A DNA stretch of 38,856 nucleotides from Phenylobacterium sp. (GTDB taxonomy: Bacteria > Pseudomonadota > Alphaproteobacteria > Caulobacterales > Caulobacteraceae): the NCBI RefSeq assembly GCF_020253645.1, contig NZ_JADCBG010000099.1, positions 1 through 38,856 on the forward strand, given 5' to 3'. The stretch's first letter is position 1. Each line of letters opens with the position of its first letter. Position numbers and translations under genes: made by a program. The notes under the pieces are model-generated. The model was not told where the DNA came from. It saw nothing but the letters and a program-made list of their open reading frames with translations, and did no database searches. Of this stretch, positions 22,895 through 30,575 are shown piece by piece.

Positions 22895-25324
22895 TCAGCC
22901 TGTGAAGTCGGTCTGTGCGAGGGTGAGGAGCCCGGTCAGCTCGACCACGGTGTCGATGGCGTTGTCTCCGTCCGTATCCGCAAAGATGTAGGTGAGGCTG
23001 GCGGCGGTGTCCCGAACCGCGACCACGTCGTCGGTTCCCGCCGAGATCAGGGCCAGGGCCGCCGCCTGGGCCGCCGTGAACGAGGCGGCGTCTGCGGCGG
23101 CGCTGAAGCCGGCGGGTCCTGTTCCGCTGTTTGCGGCCCCCAGCCCGAAGGAGATTCTGTCCGTCCCGATGGTGAAGTCGCCGATCACGTCCCGGGCGAT
23201 CGCCGTGGAGGCGCCGGTCGAGAAAAGGAAGATGTCGGCGCCGAGACCGCCGGAAAGCTGGTCCTGACCTCCGCCGCCGGACAGGGTCTCGCCGCCTCCG
23301 CCGCCTGCGAGGGTGTCGGCGCCCTCGTCCCCGGCCAGGCTGGAGGCGCCGGCGCCGCCAAGGAGGCTGTCGCCATCGGCGCCGCCGGCCAGGGTGTCTG
23401 CGCCGCCGCCGCTGGAGAGGATGTCGGCCCCCGCGCCGCCGAAGAGGATCTCAGCGCCTGTTCCGCCGGCCAGGGTGTCGCCGCCCGCATCGCCTGAGAG
23501 CGTTGCCGCACCCCCGCCCCCGGTGAGGCTGTCGGCGTCGTCGCCGCCGATCAGGCTGTCGGCGCCGCTGCCCGTGGACATCAGATCGGCGCCGGCGCCG
23601 CCGGACAGGGTCTCCGATCCGCTCCCGCCAGCCAGAGTGTCGGCGCCCCCATCACCTGACAGGCTCGCCGCGCCGCCCCCGCCCATGAGGCTGTCTGCGT
23701 CTTCGCCCCCGACCAGGGTGTCGACCCCCCCGACCGCCGAGGCGGTGTCGGCCCCCGCGCCGCCTATGAAGTAATCCACGCCTGCGCCGCCCAGGTGACT
23801 GTCGTTCCCGGCTCCGCCATCGGAGAGCACCGAGGCGCCGCCGGCGGACCCGGTCAGATCAAAGGCGTCGTCCCCCGCGCCACCGATGAGGGTGGCGATG
23901 CCCGCCAGCACCATGGACTGGGCAAGGGTGTCATTCCCGGCGCCGCCGTCCAGAGAATCTGCGCCGCCGCCGCCCACGAGACTGTCGTTTCCGTCCTCCG
24001 CGAGCAGGGTGTCCGCGCCGCCGGCCGCCGCCAGCGTGTCCGAATCCGCGCCTCCCGTGACGCTGTTGTCTCCGGCGCCCGCGAGGAGGCTGTCGGCGCC
24101 CGCCTCCCCGGTCACCGTGTCGCTTCCGCTCCCCGAGGACAAGGTGTCCGCACCGGCGCCGAGGAGCAGCGTATTGGCGCCCCCCGCATCGCTGACGCTG
24201 TCGTTCCCGTCCCCGCCGAGGACCCGATCGGCGTCTGCGCCGATGCTGATGCGGTCCGAACCGGCGCCGGCGTCGACGGTGTCTGCGCCCCCGCCTCCCG
24301 AAAGGGTGTCGGCGCCCTCGCCCCCTGCAAGGCTGTCCGCCCCGGTCCCTGCGGCCACCGAGTCGTCGCCGAGATCTCCTGTCAGGTAGTTCACTCCGTC
24401 GCCGCCCGAGAGCGTGTCGTTACCCTGGCCGCCCAGCAGGGTGTCTGCTCCGCCGGACGCGGTGATGACGTCATTGCCAAGATTGCCATGCGCATAGTTG
24501 GCGCCCGAGTCCGCCGCAATGCTGTCGTCGCCCTGGCCGCCGAGGAGGGTGTCCGCAGCGGTTCCGCCGGCCAGGGTGTCGGCGCCCTGGTTCCCGTTGA
24601 CGACATCCGCACCGCCCCCGCCGGTGATGAGGTCATTTCCCTCGCCGCCGAACATCTGCTCGGCCGCCGTTCCGCCCAGCAGGGTGTCATCGCCCAGATC
24701 GCCGCTGATATAGTCTGCGCCGCCGCCGCCGGAGAGGCTGTCGTTTCCCTGGCCGCCGAGCAGGGTGTCGGCGCCGGTCCCGCCCAGGACCGTGTCATTG
24801 CCCAGGTTTCCATGCCCGTAGTTCGCGCCGTCGCCGAGCGACAGCTGATCGTTTCCCTGTCCCCCCAGAAGAGTGTCGCCGCCGCTGCCGCCGGAAAGGC
24901 TGTCGTTTCCCTGGTTGCCCTGCAGGAGATCATCCCCGTCCAGCCCGGACAGGGTGTCGGCGCCATCGCCCCCGTGCAGAGCGTCCGGGGTCGAGCCGCC
25001 GGAGGCCGAATCCGCAGCGAGGCTCCCGATGAACAGCCGGGAGGCGTCCGGGAAGAGGATCTGGCTGGCGGCGGCGCCCAGCCCGGCGATGCCCGGCGGG
25101 GTCGACCCGGCCCCGTTGAAGACGACGGTCTTGCCACCGAAGGCGAGGGTCACCGAAGGCGTTGATCCGATCTCGCCGATGAAGAAGTTGGGCGCCACAT
25201 AGGGAACCAGTGTGACGCTGACCGAGCGCGCCGTGGCGCCGGGTGTCGAGAAGGTGAGGGTGTCCGTCGACAGGAAGGCGGCGGCCTGGCCTGAGGTGAG
25301 AGTCTCAAAGACATAGTTGGCCAT
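22895..25324 (-). CDS. RTX-type calcium-binding secreted protein with nested repeats
   Basis: An 809-residue protein. ATG 25324 is preferred (GGAG six bases upstream; an ATG-less extension to 25378 has no signal). After about 115 residues without repeats come nonapeptide repeats GGxGxDxLx through nearly 600 residues, which form Ca2+-loaded beta-rolls outside the cell. The C-terminus has DIFLFSTGAS, VIGDFTIGTDRISF and a DxDGDxxxD loop before ELTG, typical of type I secretion substrates; no N-terminal signal peptide is seen, which fits. The repeats are organised in two higher-order schemes described separately. Gly, Ala, Ser, Asp and Thr make up most of the protein and cysteine is absent, as in S-layer and biofilm proteins. 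Its role could be surface layer, adhesin or protective coat; no enzyme domain is visible. Confidence 0.88.
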   Translation of the reverse strand: MANYVFETLTSGQAAAFLSTDTLTFSTPGATARSVSVTLVPYVAPNFFIGEIGSTPSVTLAFGGKTVVFNGAGSTPPGIAGLGAAASQILFPDASRLFIGSLAADSASGGSTPDALHGGDGADTLSGLDGDDLLQGNQGNDSLSGGSGGDTLLGGQGNDQLSLGDGANYGHGNLGNDTVLGGTGADTLLGGQGNDSLSGGGGADYISGDLGDDTLLGGTAAEQMFGGEGNDLITGGGGADVVNGNQGADTLAGGTAADTLLGGQGDDSIAADSGANYAHGNLGNDVITASGGADTLLGGQGNDTLSGGDGVNYLTGDLGDDSVAAGTGADSLAGGEGADTLSGGGGADTVDAGAGSDRISIGADADRVLGGDGNDSVSDAGGANTLLLGAGADTLSSGSGSDTVTGEAGADSLLAGAGDNSVTGGADSDTLAAAGGADTLLAEDGNDSLVGGGGADSLDGGAGNDTLAQSMVLAGIATLIGGAGDDAFDLTGSAGGASVLSDGGAGNDSHLGGAGVDYFIGGAGADTASAVGGVDTLVGGEDADSLMGGGGAASLSGDGGADTLAGGSGSETLSGGAGADLMSTGSGADSLIGGDDADSLTGGGGAATLSGDAGGDTLAGGTGAEILFGGAGADILSSGGGADTLAGGADGDSLLGGAGASSLAGDEGADTLAGGGGGETLSGGGGQDQLSGGLGADIFLFSTGASTAIARDVIGDFTIGTDRISFGLGAANSGTGPAGFSAAADAASFTAAQAAALALISAGTDDVVAVRDTAASLTYIFADTDGDNAIDTVVELTGLLTLAQTDFTG
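23240..23725 (-). repeat. Three 54-residue (162-bp) super-repeats in the RTX gene
   Basis: The C-terminal part of the repeat region consists of three consecutive blocks of six nonapeptides, boundaries at 23725, 23563 and 23401 reading on the reverse strand. Each block has the same order, including one unusual unit lacking the Asp (AASLSGDGG, AATLSGDAG, ASSLAGDEG) in third place and an E-for-D unit (SETLSGGAG, AEILFGGAG, GETLSGGGG) in fifth. The blocks are clearly copies of each other. Confidence 0.85.
24278..24925 (-). repeat. Nested 36-residue and 108-residue repeats in the RTX gene
   Basis: Six consecutive blocks of four nonapeptides (36 residues, 108 bp). The first unit of successive blocks reads GNQGNDS, GNLGNDT, GDLGDDT, GNQGADT, GNLGNDV, GDLGDDS, so the pattern NQ-NL-DL repeats twice. 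The true period is thus 108 residues (324 bp), present in two copies, each of three 36-residue blocks, each of four 9-residue units. The unit GANY precedes GHGNLGND or AHGNLGND at the same place in both copies. Confidence 0.88.
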
Positions 25325-25486
25325 GCGCCTCTCCTGCGCTCCCCTGCGATGCGACGCGGACCAGTCTAAAGGGTGCACGGTTAACGAAGTCCGGCCACCG
25401 GGGCAGGTGCAACCGCGCTTGCCGCAGGTCCCCGCCGTTGGCTAAGACTTGGCCCCAAGACGACAGAGCCGAGGGGAGCGAGCATC

Positions 25487-26554
25487 ATGGCCATGACGCC
25501 GGAACAGGAACGCGAGGCCGCCAACACCGGCACCAAGCCGGTCGTCGACTCGCATCGGTTCGACGAGGCCTCGCTGGCCGCCTGGATGCAAGCCCATGTC
25601 GAGGGTTACGAGGGGCCGCTGGAGGTCCGCCAGTTCAAGGGCGGCCAGTCCAACCCGACCTACCAGCTGGTTACTCCGGGCAAGAAGTACGTCATGCGGC
25701 GCAAGCCGCCGGGCAAGCTCTTGCCTTCGGCCCACGCCGTCGACCGCGAGTACAAGGTCATCACCGCCCTCTATCCCACCGGGTTCCCGGTGGCCCGCAC
25801 CTATGGCCTGTGCACCGACGAGTCGGTGATCGGCACCTGGTTCTACGTCATGGATATGGTCGAAGGCCGGATCCTCTGGGACCAGACCCTGCCCCAGTAT
25901 GAGCCCGCCGAGCGCCGGGCCATCTACATGGCCAAGATCAAGACCCTGGCCGACCTGCACAACACCGACGTCGATGCGGTCGGCCTGTCGGACTTCGGCA
26001 AGCCCGGCAACTACATGGGCCGTCAGGTCGATCGCTGGACCAAGCAGTACCGCGCCTCCGAGACCGTCAAGCTCGACACCATGGAGCGGCTGATGGAGTG
26101 GCTGCCCCGGACCCTGCCGCACCAGGACCGAAACACCGTCGTCCACGGCGACTACAGGCTGGACAACATGGTGCTGCACCCGACCGAGCCGCGCGTCATC
26201 GCCGTGCTGGACTGGGAGCTGTCGACCCTGGGCGATCCCATGGCGGACTTCACCTACTTCCTGATGCACTGGGTGAACGGGACCATCGCCGGCATTCCCG
26301 ACCTTGCGGCGCATGGCATACCGACGGTTGAGGAAACCGTTGCGGAGTACTGCCGCCTGACGGGAAGGTCCGAGGTCCCGAACGTCGACTGGTTCTTCGC
26401 CTACAACCTCTTCCGCCTGGCCGGCATCTGCCAGGGTATCGTTGGTCGGGCCCGGGACGGCACGGCCAACAGCCCGCAGGCCGCGGCCATGGAAGAGCGG
26501 GTGCCGCAGCTGGCCTCTGCGGCCTGGCACTTCGCCCAGCGGGCCGGCGCCTGA
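25487..26554 (+). CDS. Phosphotransferase family protein (APH-like, ACAD10/11 N-domain type)
   Basis: A 355-residue kinase-fold protein. The N-lobe contains RQFKGGQSNPTYQL and YVMRRKPPGKLLPSAHAVDREYKV spread over residues 48-91. The catalytic loop is HGDYRLDN at 220-227 (D222, N227) and the metal-binding Asp is D242 in VLDWELSTLGDP. This matches the aminoglycoside-phosphotransferase-like family related to the kinase domain of ACAD10/11, which in animals phosphorylates 4-hydroxy acyl-CoAs; bacterial members often sit near acyl-CoA dehydrogenases, but none is present here. ATG 25487 has GAGGGGAG a few bases upstream. The gene ends base to base with lpxK on the other strand. It is unlikely to give drug resistance. 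Confidence 0.85.
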   Translation: MAMTPEQEREAANTGTKPVVDSHRFDEASLAAWMQAHVEGYEGPLEVRQFKGGQSNPTYQLVTPGKKYVMRRKPPGKLLPSAHAVDREYKVITALYPTGFPVARTYGLCTDESVIGTWFYVMDMVEGRILWDQTLPQYEPAERRAIYMAKIKTLADLHNTDVDAVGLSDFGKPGNYMGRQVDRWTKQYRASETVKLDTMERLMEWLPRTLPHQDRNTVVHGDYRLDNMVLHPTEPRVIAVLDWELSTLGDPMADFTYFLMHWVNGTIAGIPDLAAHGIPTVEETVAEYCRLTGRSEVPNVDWFFAYNLFRLAGICQGIVGRARDGTANSPQAAAMEERVPQLASAAWHFAQRAGA

Positions 26555-27580
26555 TCAGGCTCCGGGGCGGGGAAGGCGCTCGAACAGGGCGTCCACCTCG
26601 GCCGGGGAGTCGAAGACAGCTTCGACTGGCCAGGCTCTGACCTTTTCGCGCCAGGCCGGGGGCAGGCGCACCCAGTCCTTCGAGGTCGTCACCAGACCCG
26701 CGCCGTGCGCACGCGCCAGGTCGTCCAGCGCATCCAGCCGCGCTGGGGTCCAGGGCGCATGGTCGGGAAAGGCCGCGAAGTCGACCAGGTCGCAGCCCGC
26801 CGCCCTCAGGGCCCGCTCCACCTTCCAGGGCTTGCCGACGCCGGCGAAGCCGACCTGAGGACCCTCAGGCGGCGCCCCCTCGGGGATCAGCCGAGCCCGG
26901 AGGAGGGGCGGCCCGGAGAGAGCGGCGACAAGGTCAGGGTCCGGGGCCTCCAGGTCCGCCGGCAACAGAAGGATGACGGCGTCGGCGCGGGCCAGCCCTG
27001 CGGCGAGAGGCTCACGCAAGGGTCCGGCCGGGAAGACCCCGCCATCGCCCAGGGGCCATTCGCCGTCCCGGGTCTCTCCGTCGCTGACCACCAGGGACAG
27101 AGCCTTCCGAAGGGCCGGATTCTGGTGCCCGTCGTCCAGAAGGATGATGTCCGCGCCCTCATGGGCGGCCTCCAGGGCGCCGGCGACCCGGTCTCGGGCC
27201 ACCCAGACGGCCACGCCGGGCAGGGCGGCCGCCAGCATCAGGGGCTCGTCGCCGACCTCGCTGGCGGCGTGGCGCGACGGATCCACCCGGACGGGTCCCT
27301 CCAGGCTTCCGCCATAGCCCCGCGACAGGATGGCGGGGCGCCATTCCCTCCCGGCGAGACGGCGCGCGAGGGCGGCGACGACCGGGGTCTTGCCCGTGCC
27401 GCCAAGGGTGAGGTTGCCGACGCAGATGACCGGGACGCCGGGGTCGACGGGCCGTCCGCGGGCAATGCGACGGGCGGTCGCCGCCGCCCAGACCCAGGAC
27501 AGGGGCTTAAGCAGCAGGTGCAGGAGTGGCCCGGGGCGACCCTCCCGCACATACCACCAGCGCGGCGTGGGCAGCTTCAT
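26555..27580 (-). CDS. lpxK: Tetraacyldisaccharide 4'-kinase
   Basis: A 341-residue inner-membrane-associated kinase that phosphorylates the 4' position of the lipid A precursor. The N-terminus PTPRWWYVREGRPGPLLHLL and a hydrophobic helix at 19-35 match LpxK. The P-loop is GNLTLGGTGKTP at 55-66, followed by SRGYGG, DEPLMLA and ILLDDGHQNPAL, all typical of the family (DDGHQ/DDGFQ). It is the last gene of a five-gene reverse operon and starts in an ATGA overlap with waaA. Its stop codon directly abuts that of the APH-like gene (TGATCA). The product of this step is the substrate for the Kdo transferase encoded upstream. Confidence 0.94.
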   Translation of the reverse strand: MKLPTPRWWYVREGRPGPLLHLLLKPLSWVWAAATARRIARGRPVDPGVPVICVGNLTLGGTGKTPVVAALARRLAGREWRPAILSRGYGGSLEGPVRVDPSRHAASEVGDEPLMLAAALPGVAVWVARDRVAGALEAAHEGADIILLDDGHQNPALRKALSLVVSDGETRDGEWPLGDGGVFPAGPLREPLAAGLARADAVILLLPADLEAPDPDLVAALSGPPLLRARLIPEGAPPEGPQVGFAGVGKPWKVERALRAAGCDLVDFAAFPDHAPWTPARLDALDDLARAHGAGLVTTSKDWVRLPPAWREKVRAWPVEAVFDSPAEVDALFERLPRPGA

Positions 27581-28830
27581 GTCTTCGCCGCCGGCGGCGG
27601 AAGGCGGGGCTCGAGGTCCTCGAGGGCGTCCTCCAGGGCCTGGCCCTGGCGTGCGGCGTAGCCGAGGGTCGCCTCGCGCATCCGGCGTCGCAGCATCGGG
27701 TCCGCCAGCAGTCCGGCCAGCTTGCGCTTGAGGTCCGGACCATCCCGCGCCGTCAGGGCGCAGACCTCGTCGAACATCTCGCCATAGACATCCGCCGCGT
27801 TCGCGATGTCGGGCCCGGTAATCACCGGGGCGCCCAGCCGCGCCGGCTCAAGGGGGTTGTGGCCGCCGATCCCGCCCGGGAAACTGCCGCCCATCACCAC
27901 CACATCCGCCAGTCGGAAAAAGAGGCCCATCTCGCCCAGGGTGTCGGCGATCCAGACCGGAGTCTCGGGGCCCGGGTCTTCGCCCAGGGCACGGCGGGGC
28001 GCCCTGAGGGCGGCGGCGATGCCCGCGCCCCGCTCCGGATGCCGGGGAGCAATGACCAGCAGGGCCCCCAGTCCCTCGGCGGCTTCGGCGATCAGGGCGT
28101 CCTCCCCCGGGTGGGTGCTGGCGGCGACGACCACCGGGCGACCCGCCGCCAGCCGCTGGAGTCGTGCGAGTTCGGCGGGGTCGAAGGTCAGGGGCGCGCC
28201 GGCCCGCTTGAGGTTCAGCTCGCGACCGCAGTCGGCCCCGAGGCCCCTGAGCCGGTCGGCGGTGGCCCGATCCTGGGGCAGGATCAGGTCGAAGGCGGAC
28301 AGGAGCCTGCGGGCGCTCGCGGGGGCGCGGCGCCAGGTCCTGGCCGTGCCCTCCGTGATCCGCGCCGAAGCCAGGACCAGGCGGGTCCCGCGCCGACGGG
28401 CGGTCAGGATCAGGTTGGGCCAGAGCTCGCTCTCGGCGAAGACGCCGAGGTCCGGGCGCCAATGGTTCAGGAAGCGGCGGACCGCGCCGGGGGTGTCGAC
28501 GGGAACATACTGGTGGCGGACGCCGGCCGGCAGCCGCCGCCCCAGGAGTTCCGCAGAGGTGCGGGTGCCCGAGGTCACCAGGAGGCCGAGGTCGGGGCGG
28601 CGGGCCCTGAGACCCTCCACCAGGGGGAGAAGGGAGACCGTCTCGCCGACACTGACCCCATGCAGCCAGACCAGGGGGCCCGGCGGGCGGGGCGACCCGG
28701 TCCGTCCGAGTCGCTCGTCCAGACGCAGGGCGTCTTCCCGCCCCACATTCGCCCGCCGCTTCAGGATGAAGGGGGCGAGGGGCTCGGCCAGCCCGGTCGC
28801 AAGGCCATAGAGGGCGAGGGGGAGGGTCAC
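27577..28830 (-). CDS. waaA: 3-deoxy-D-manno-octulosonic acid (Kdo) transferase
   Basis: A 417-residue GT-B enzyme that adds Kdo to lipid IVA. The N-terminus has a membrane helix (about 3-22), the RLDERLGRTG motif containing the expected catalytic Glu, then WLHGVSVGETVSLLPLV, TSGTRTSAELLGRRLP and FAESELWPNLI, all diagnostic for WaaA/KdtA. The C-domain shows ASTHPGEDALI, APRHPERG and MGGSFPGGIGGHNPLEPARL. It begins at a GTG in a GTGA overlap with the metal exporter gene and ends in an overlap with lpxK. The number of Kdo residues added cannot be read from sequence. Confidence 0.94.
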   Translation of the reverse strand: MTLPLALYGLATGLAEPLAPFILKRRANVGREDALRLDERLGRTGSPRPPGPLVWLHGVSVGETVSLLPLVEGLRARRPDLGLLVTSGTRTSAELLGRRLPAGVRHQYVPVDTPGAVRRFLNHWRPDLGVFAESELWPNLILTARRRGTRLVLASARITEGTARTWRRAPASARRLLSAFDLILPQDRATADRLRGLGADCGRELNLKRAGAPLTFDPAELARLQRLAAGRPVVVAASTHPGEDALIAEAAEGLGALLVIAPRHPERGAGIAAALRAPRRALGEDPGPETPVWIADTLGEMGLFFRLADVVVMGGSFPGGIGGHNPLEPARLGAPVITGPDIANAADVYGEMFDEVCALTARDGPDLKRKLAGLLADPMLRRRMREATLGYAARQGQALEDALEDLEPRLPPPAAKT

Positions 28831-29834
28831 ACCACCTCGTCCGGGGCGAGTTCGCAGTCCAGGTCCCCGGTCTCGACCTGCAGGGTGGCGTGGTCGATCC
28901 CGAAGGTCGCAGCGAGGCCGCGGGTGGTCTCGGCGAGGAAGGCGTCGGGCGCTTCGCCCGAGGGCCGCACCAGGTGGGCGGTGAGGGCGGTTCGCGTGGT
29001 CGAGAGGGACCAGACGTGCAGGTCGTGGACCTCGGTGACCCCCGGCCGGGCGGCGAGCCAGGCCCGGACTTCAGCGACGTCGATTCCGGCCGGCGCTGCG
29101 TCCAGGGCCATGGCTGCGGAGTCCCGGAGAAGCCCCCAGCTTCCGTAAAGAATGACCGCCACAATGACCAGGCTGAGCGCGGGATCGAGCCATTCCAGGC
29201 CGTCCGTCAGCAGCATCAGGCCCGCAGACAGGACGACGGCTGCCGAGACCGCAGCGTCTGCGACCATGTGCAGGAAGGCGCCGCGGACATTCAGGTCATG
29301 CTGGCCGCGCAGGAAGAGGAGGGCCGTCAGCGTGTTGATCACCACCCCGATGGCGGCGGTCACCAGCACCGGCCCCGCGGCGACAGGAGAGGGCGTGGCG
29401 ATCCTCTGGACGGCCTCCCAGCCGATGGCGCCGACCGCTGCGACCAGCAGCACGCCGTTGGTGACGGAGGCCATGACCGTGGCCTTGCCCAGGCCGTAGG
29501 TATGCCGGGCGCCTGGGGGGCGCCGCGCCAGGACGGCTGCGCCCCATGCCAGGATCATGGACAGGACATCGGTGGCGTTGTGCCCCGCATCGGCGAGCAG
29601 GGCGAGGGAGCCGGCGTAGAGCCCCACCGCCACCTCGACGGCGACAAAGCCGGCGTTGAGAAGGATGCCCAGGGCGAAGGCTCCGGTGAAATCCGCCTGC
29701 GGGCCGCCATGACCATGATGCCCGTGACCATGATGCCCGTGACCATGATGCCCGTGGCCATGGGGCCGGACCCCACGGTCCGGACCGGGGGCCCGATCAG
29801 GGCCCTGGGAGTGGCTGGGGTGGTCGTGGGGCAT
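28827..29834 (-). CDS. Cation diffusion facilitator family metal (probably zinc) exporter
   Basis: A 335-residue inner-membrane protein with six helices. The family signature SLALLADAGHNATDVLSM contains HxxxD of the metal site (helix 2), and the second site lies in LHMVADAAVSAAVVL (helix 5, HxxxD). Before helix 1 is a histidine-rich cytoplasmic tail with GHGHHGHGHHGHGHHGHG, probably a metal buffer or sensor. The C-terminal domain includes GVTEVHDLHVWSLS, as in ZitB/CzcD. It is embedded in the lipid A operon between the acyltransferase and waaA, with an overlap to waaA. LpxC is a zinc enzyme, so a metal link to lipid A synthesis is conceivable but speculative. Confidence 0.92.
   Translation of the reverse strand: MPHDHPSHSQGPDRAPGPDRGVRPHGHGHHGHGHHGHGHHGHGGPQADFTGAFALGILLNAGFVAVEVAVGLYAGSLALLADAGHNATDVLSMILAWGAAVLARRPPGARHTYGLGKATVMASVTNGVLLVAAVGAIGWEAVQRIATPSPVAAGPVLVTAAIGVVINTLTALLFLRGQHDLNVRGAFLHMVADAAVSAAVVLSAGLMLLTDGLEWLDPALSLVIVAVILYGSWGLLRDSAAMALDAAPAGIDVAEVRAWLAARPGVTEVHDLHVWSLSTTRTALTAHLVRPSGEAPDAFLAETTRGLAATFGIDHATLQVETGDLDCELAPDEVV
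29711..29755. repeat. Three perfect 15-bp tandem repeats coding the His-rich tail
   Basis: GACCATGATGCCCGT occurs three times without a mismatch at 29711, 29726 and 29741. On the reverse strand each unit encodes GHHGH. Partial units flank it on both sides. The multiple of three keeps the frame if copy number changes. Confidence 0.92.
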
Positions 29835-29846
29835 GGGTCCTGTCTG

Positions 29847-30575
29847 TCACCCGCCGGCCGCGCGATCAACCTGGGCTCGCCCCACGAGAGCCTCGGCGCG
29901 CCGGGTCGCGGCCGACATCCGTGCGGACCATTCCGCCCTGAGACTTTCGATCTCCGCGTCGCTGGCGTCCGGCGGGACGTGGTAGGGGCCTTCCCAGACG
30001 CAGACGCCGCGTCCGAAGGGCGCGGCGACCATGGCCCGGTCCCACAGGCTCTCGATCTGGATCGAGGGTGAGGCCGCCAGGCCCGTCAGGAAGACCGGCG
30101 CCCCGGTGCGCCTGGCGATCTGAAGGGCGCCGGCGGCGATCTCCTCGTTCGGTCCTCGCGGACCATCGGGGGTGATGATCAGCACGCCGCCGCCGGCGAC
30201 ATGCTGGACCGCCTCCCGGAAGGCCGCGACCGCCGCGCGGGCCTTGGCGGAGTCTCCCTTCTTGGCGGTGGACATTCGGATGGCCGGGAATCCCGCACGT
30301 TCCAGGGCCAGGGCGACAAACTCGCCGTCCGATGACGGAGACACCAGGCATCGCCGGTTCGGCTTGCGCCACCAGGTCGCGGCCATCCCGAGACAGAGCG
30401 GAATGCGCCCATGCCAGAAGAGGCCGATGGCCCCCTGGCCCGAGGTGAACATCGGCTCGAGCGCTTCAAGGCCTTCATGGCGCCACCGTGTGGTCCGGCG
30501 GATGAGAATGAGGTAGCCGGCCAGGACCCACCCGAGGAAGGCCTGAACCCCGGGGCGGCGCAGCAAACCCTTCAC
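29847..30575 (-). CDS. Lysophospholipid acyltransferase family protein (DUF374)
   Basis: A 242-residue membrane-associated acyltransferase of the DUF374 type found in lipid A operons. The N-terminal hydrophobic segment is about 10-25. GLFWHGRIPLCL (the HGR replaces the usual HxxxxD motif in this family), LVSPSSDGEFVALALERAGF and ITPDGPRGP match DUF374 proteins. It begins at a GTG in a GTGA overlap with the ABC transporter and lies 12 bases before the CDF gene. Between the MsbA-like exporter and Kdo transferase it probably acylates lipid A or its precursor, though this has not been widely shown for the family. It could replace LpxL/LpxM, which are absent here. Confidence 0.85.
   Translation of the reverse strand: MKGLLRRPGVQAFLGWVLAGYLILIRRTTRWRHEGLEALEPMFTSGQGAIGLFWHGRIPLCLGMAATWWRKPNRRCLVSPSSDGEFVALALERAGFPAIRMSTAKKGDSAKARAAVAAFREAVQHVAGGGVLIITPDGPRGPNEEIAAGALQIARRTGAPVFLTGLAASPSIQIESLWDRAMVAAPFGRGVCVWEGPYHVPPDASDAEIESLRAEWSARMSAATRRAEALVGRAQVDRAAGG

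Noticed and set aside
23313-25202. Antisense open frames and apparent DNA repeat arrays over the RTX gene that could be taken for a CRISPR
   Set aside because: The periodicity is 27, 108, 162 or 324 bp with coding-type variation in every unit and no unique spacers; it is explained by the nonapeptide repeats of the protein.
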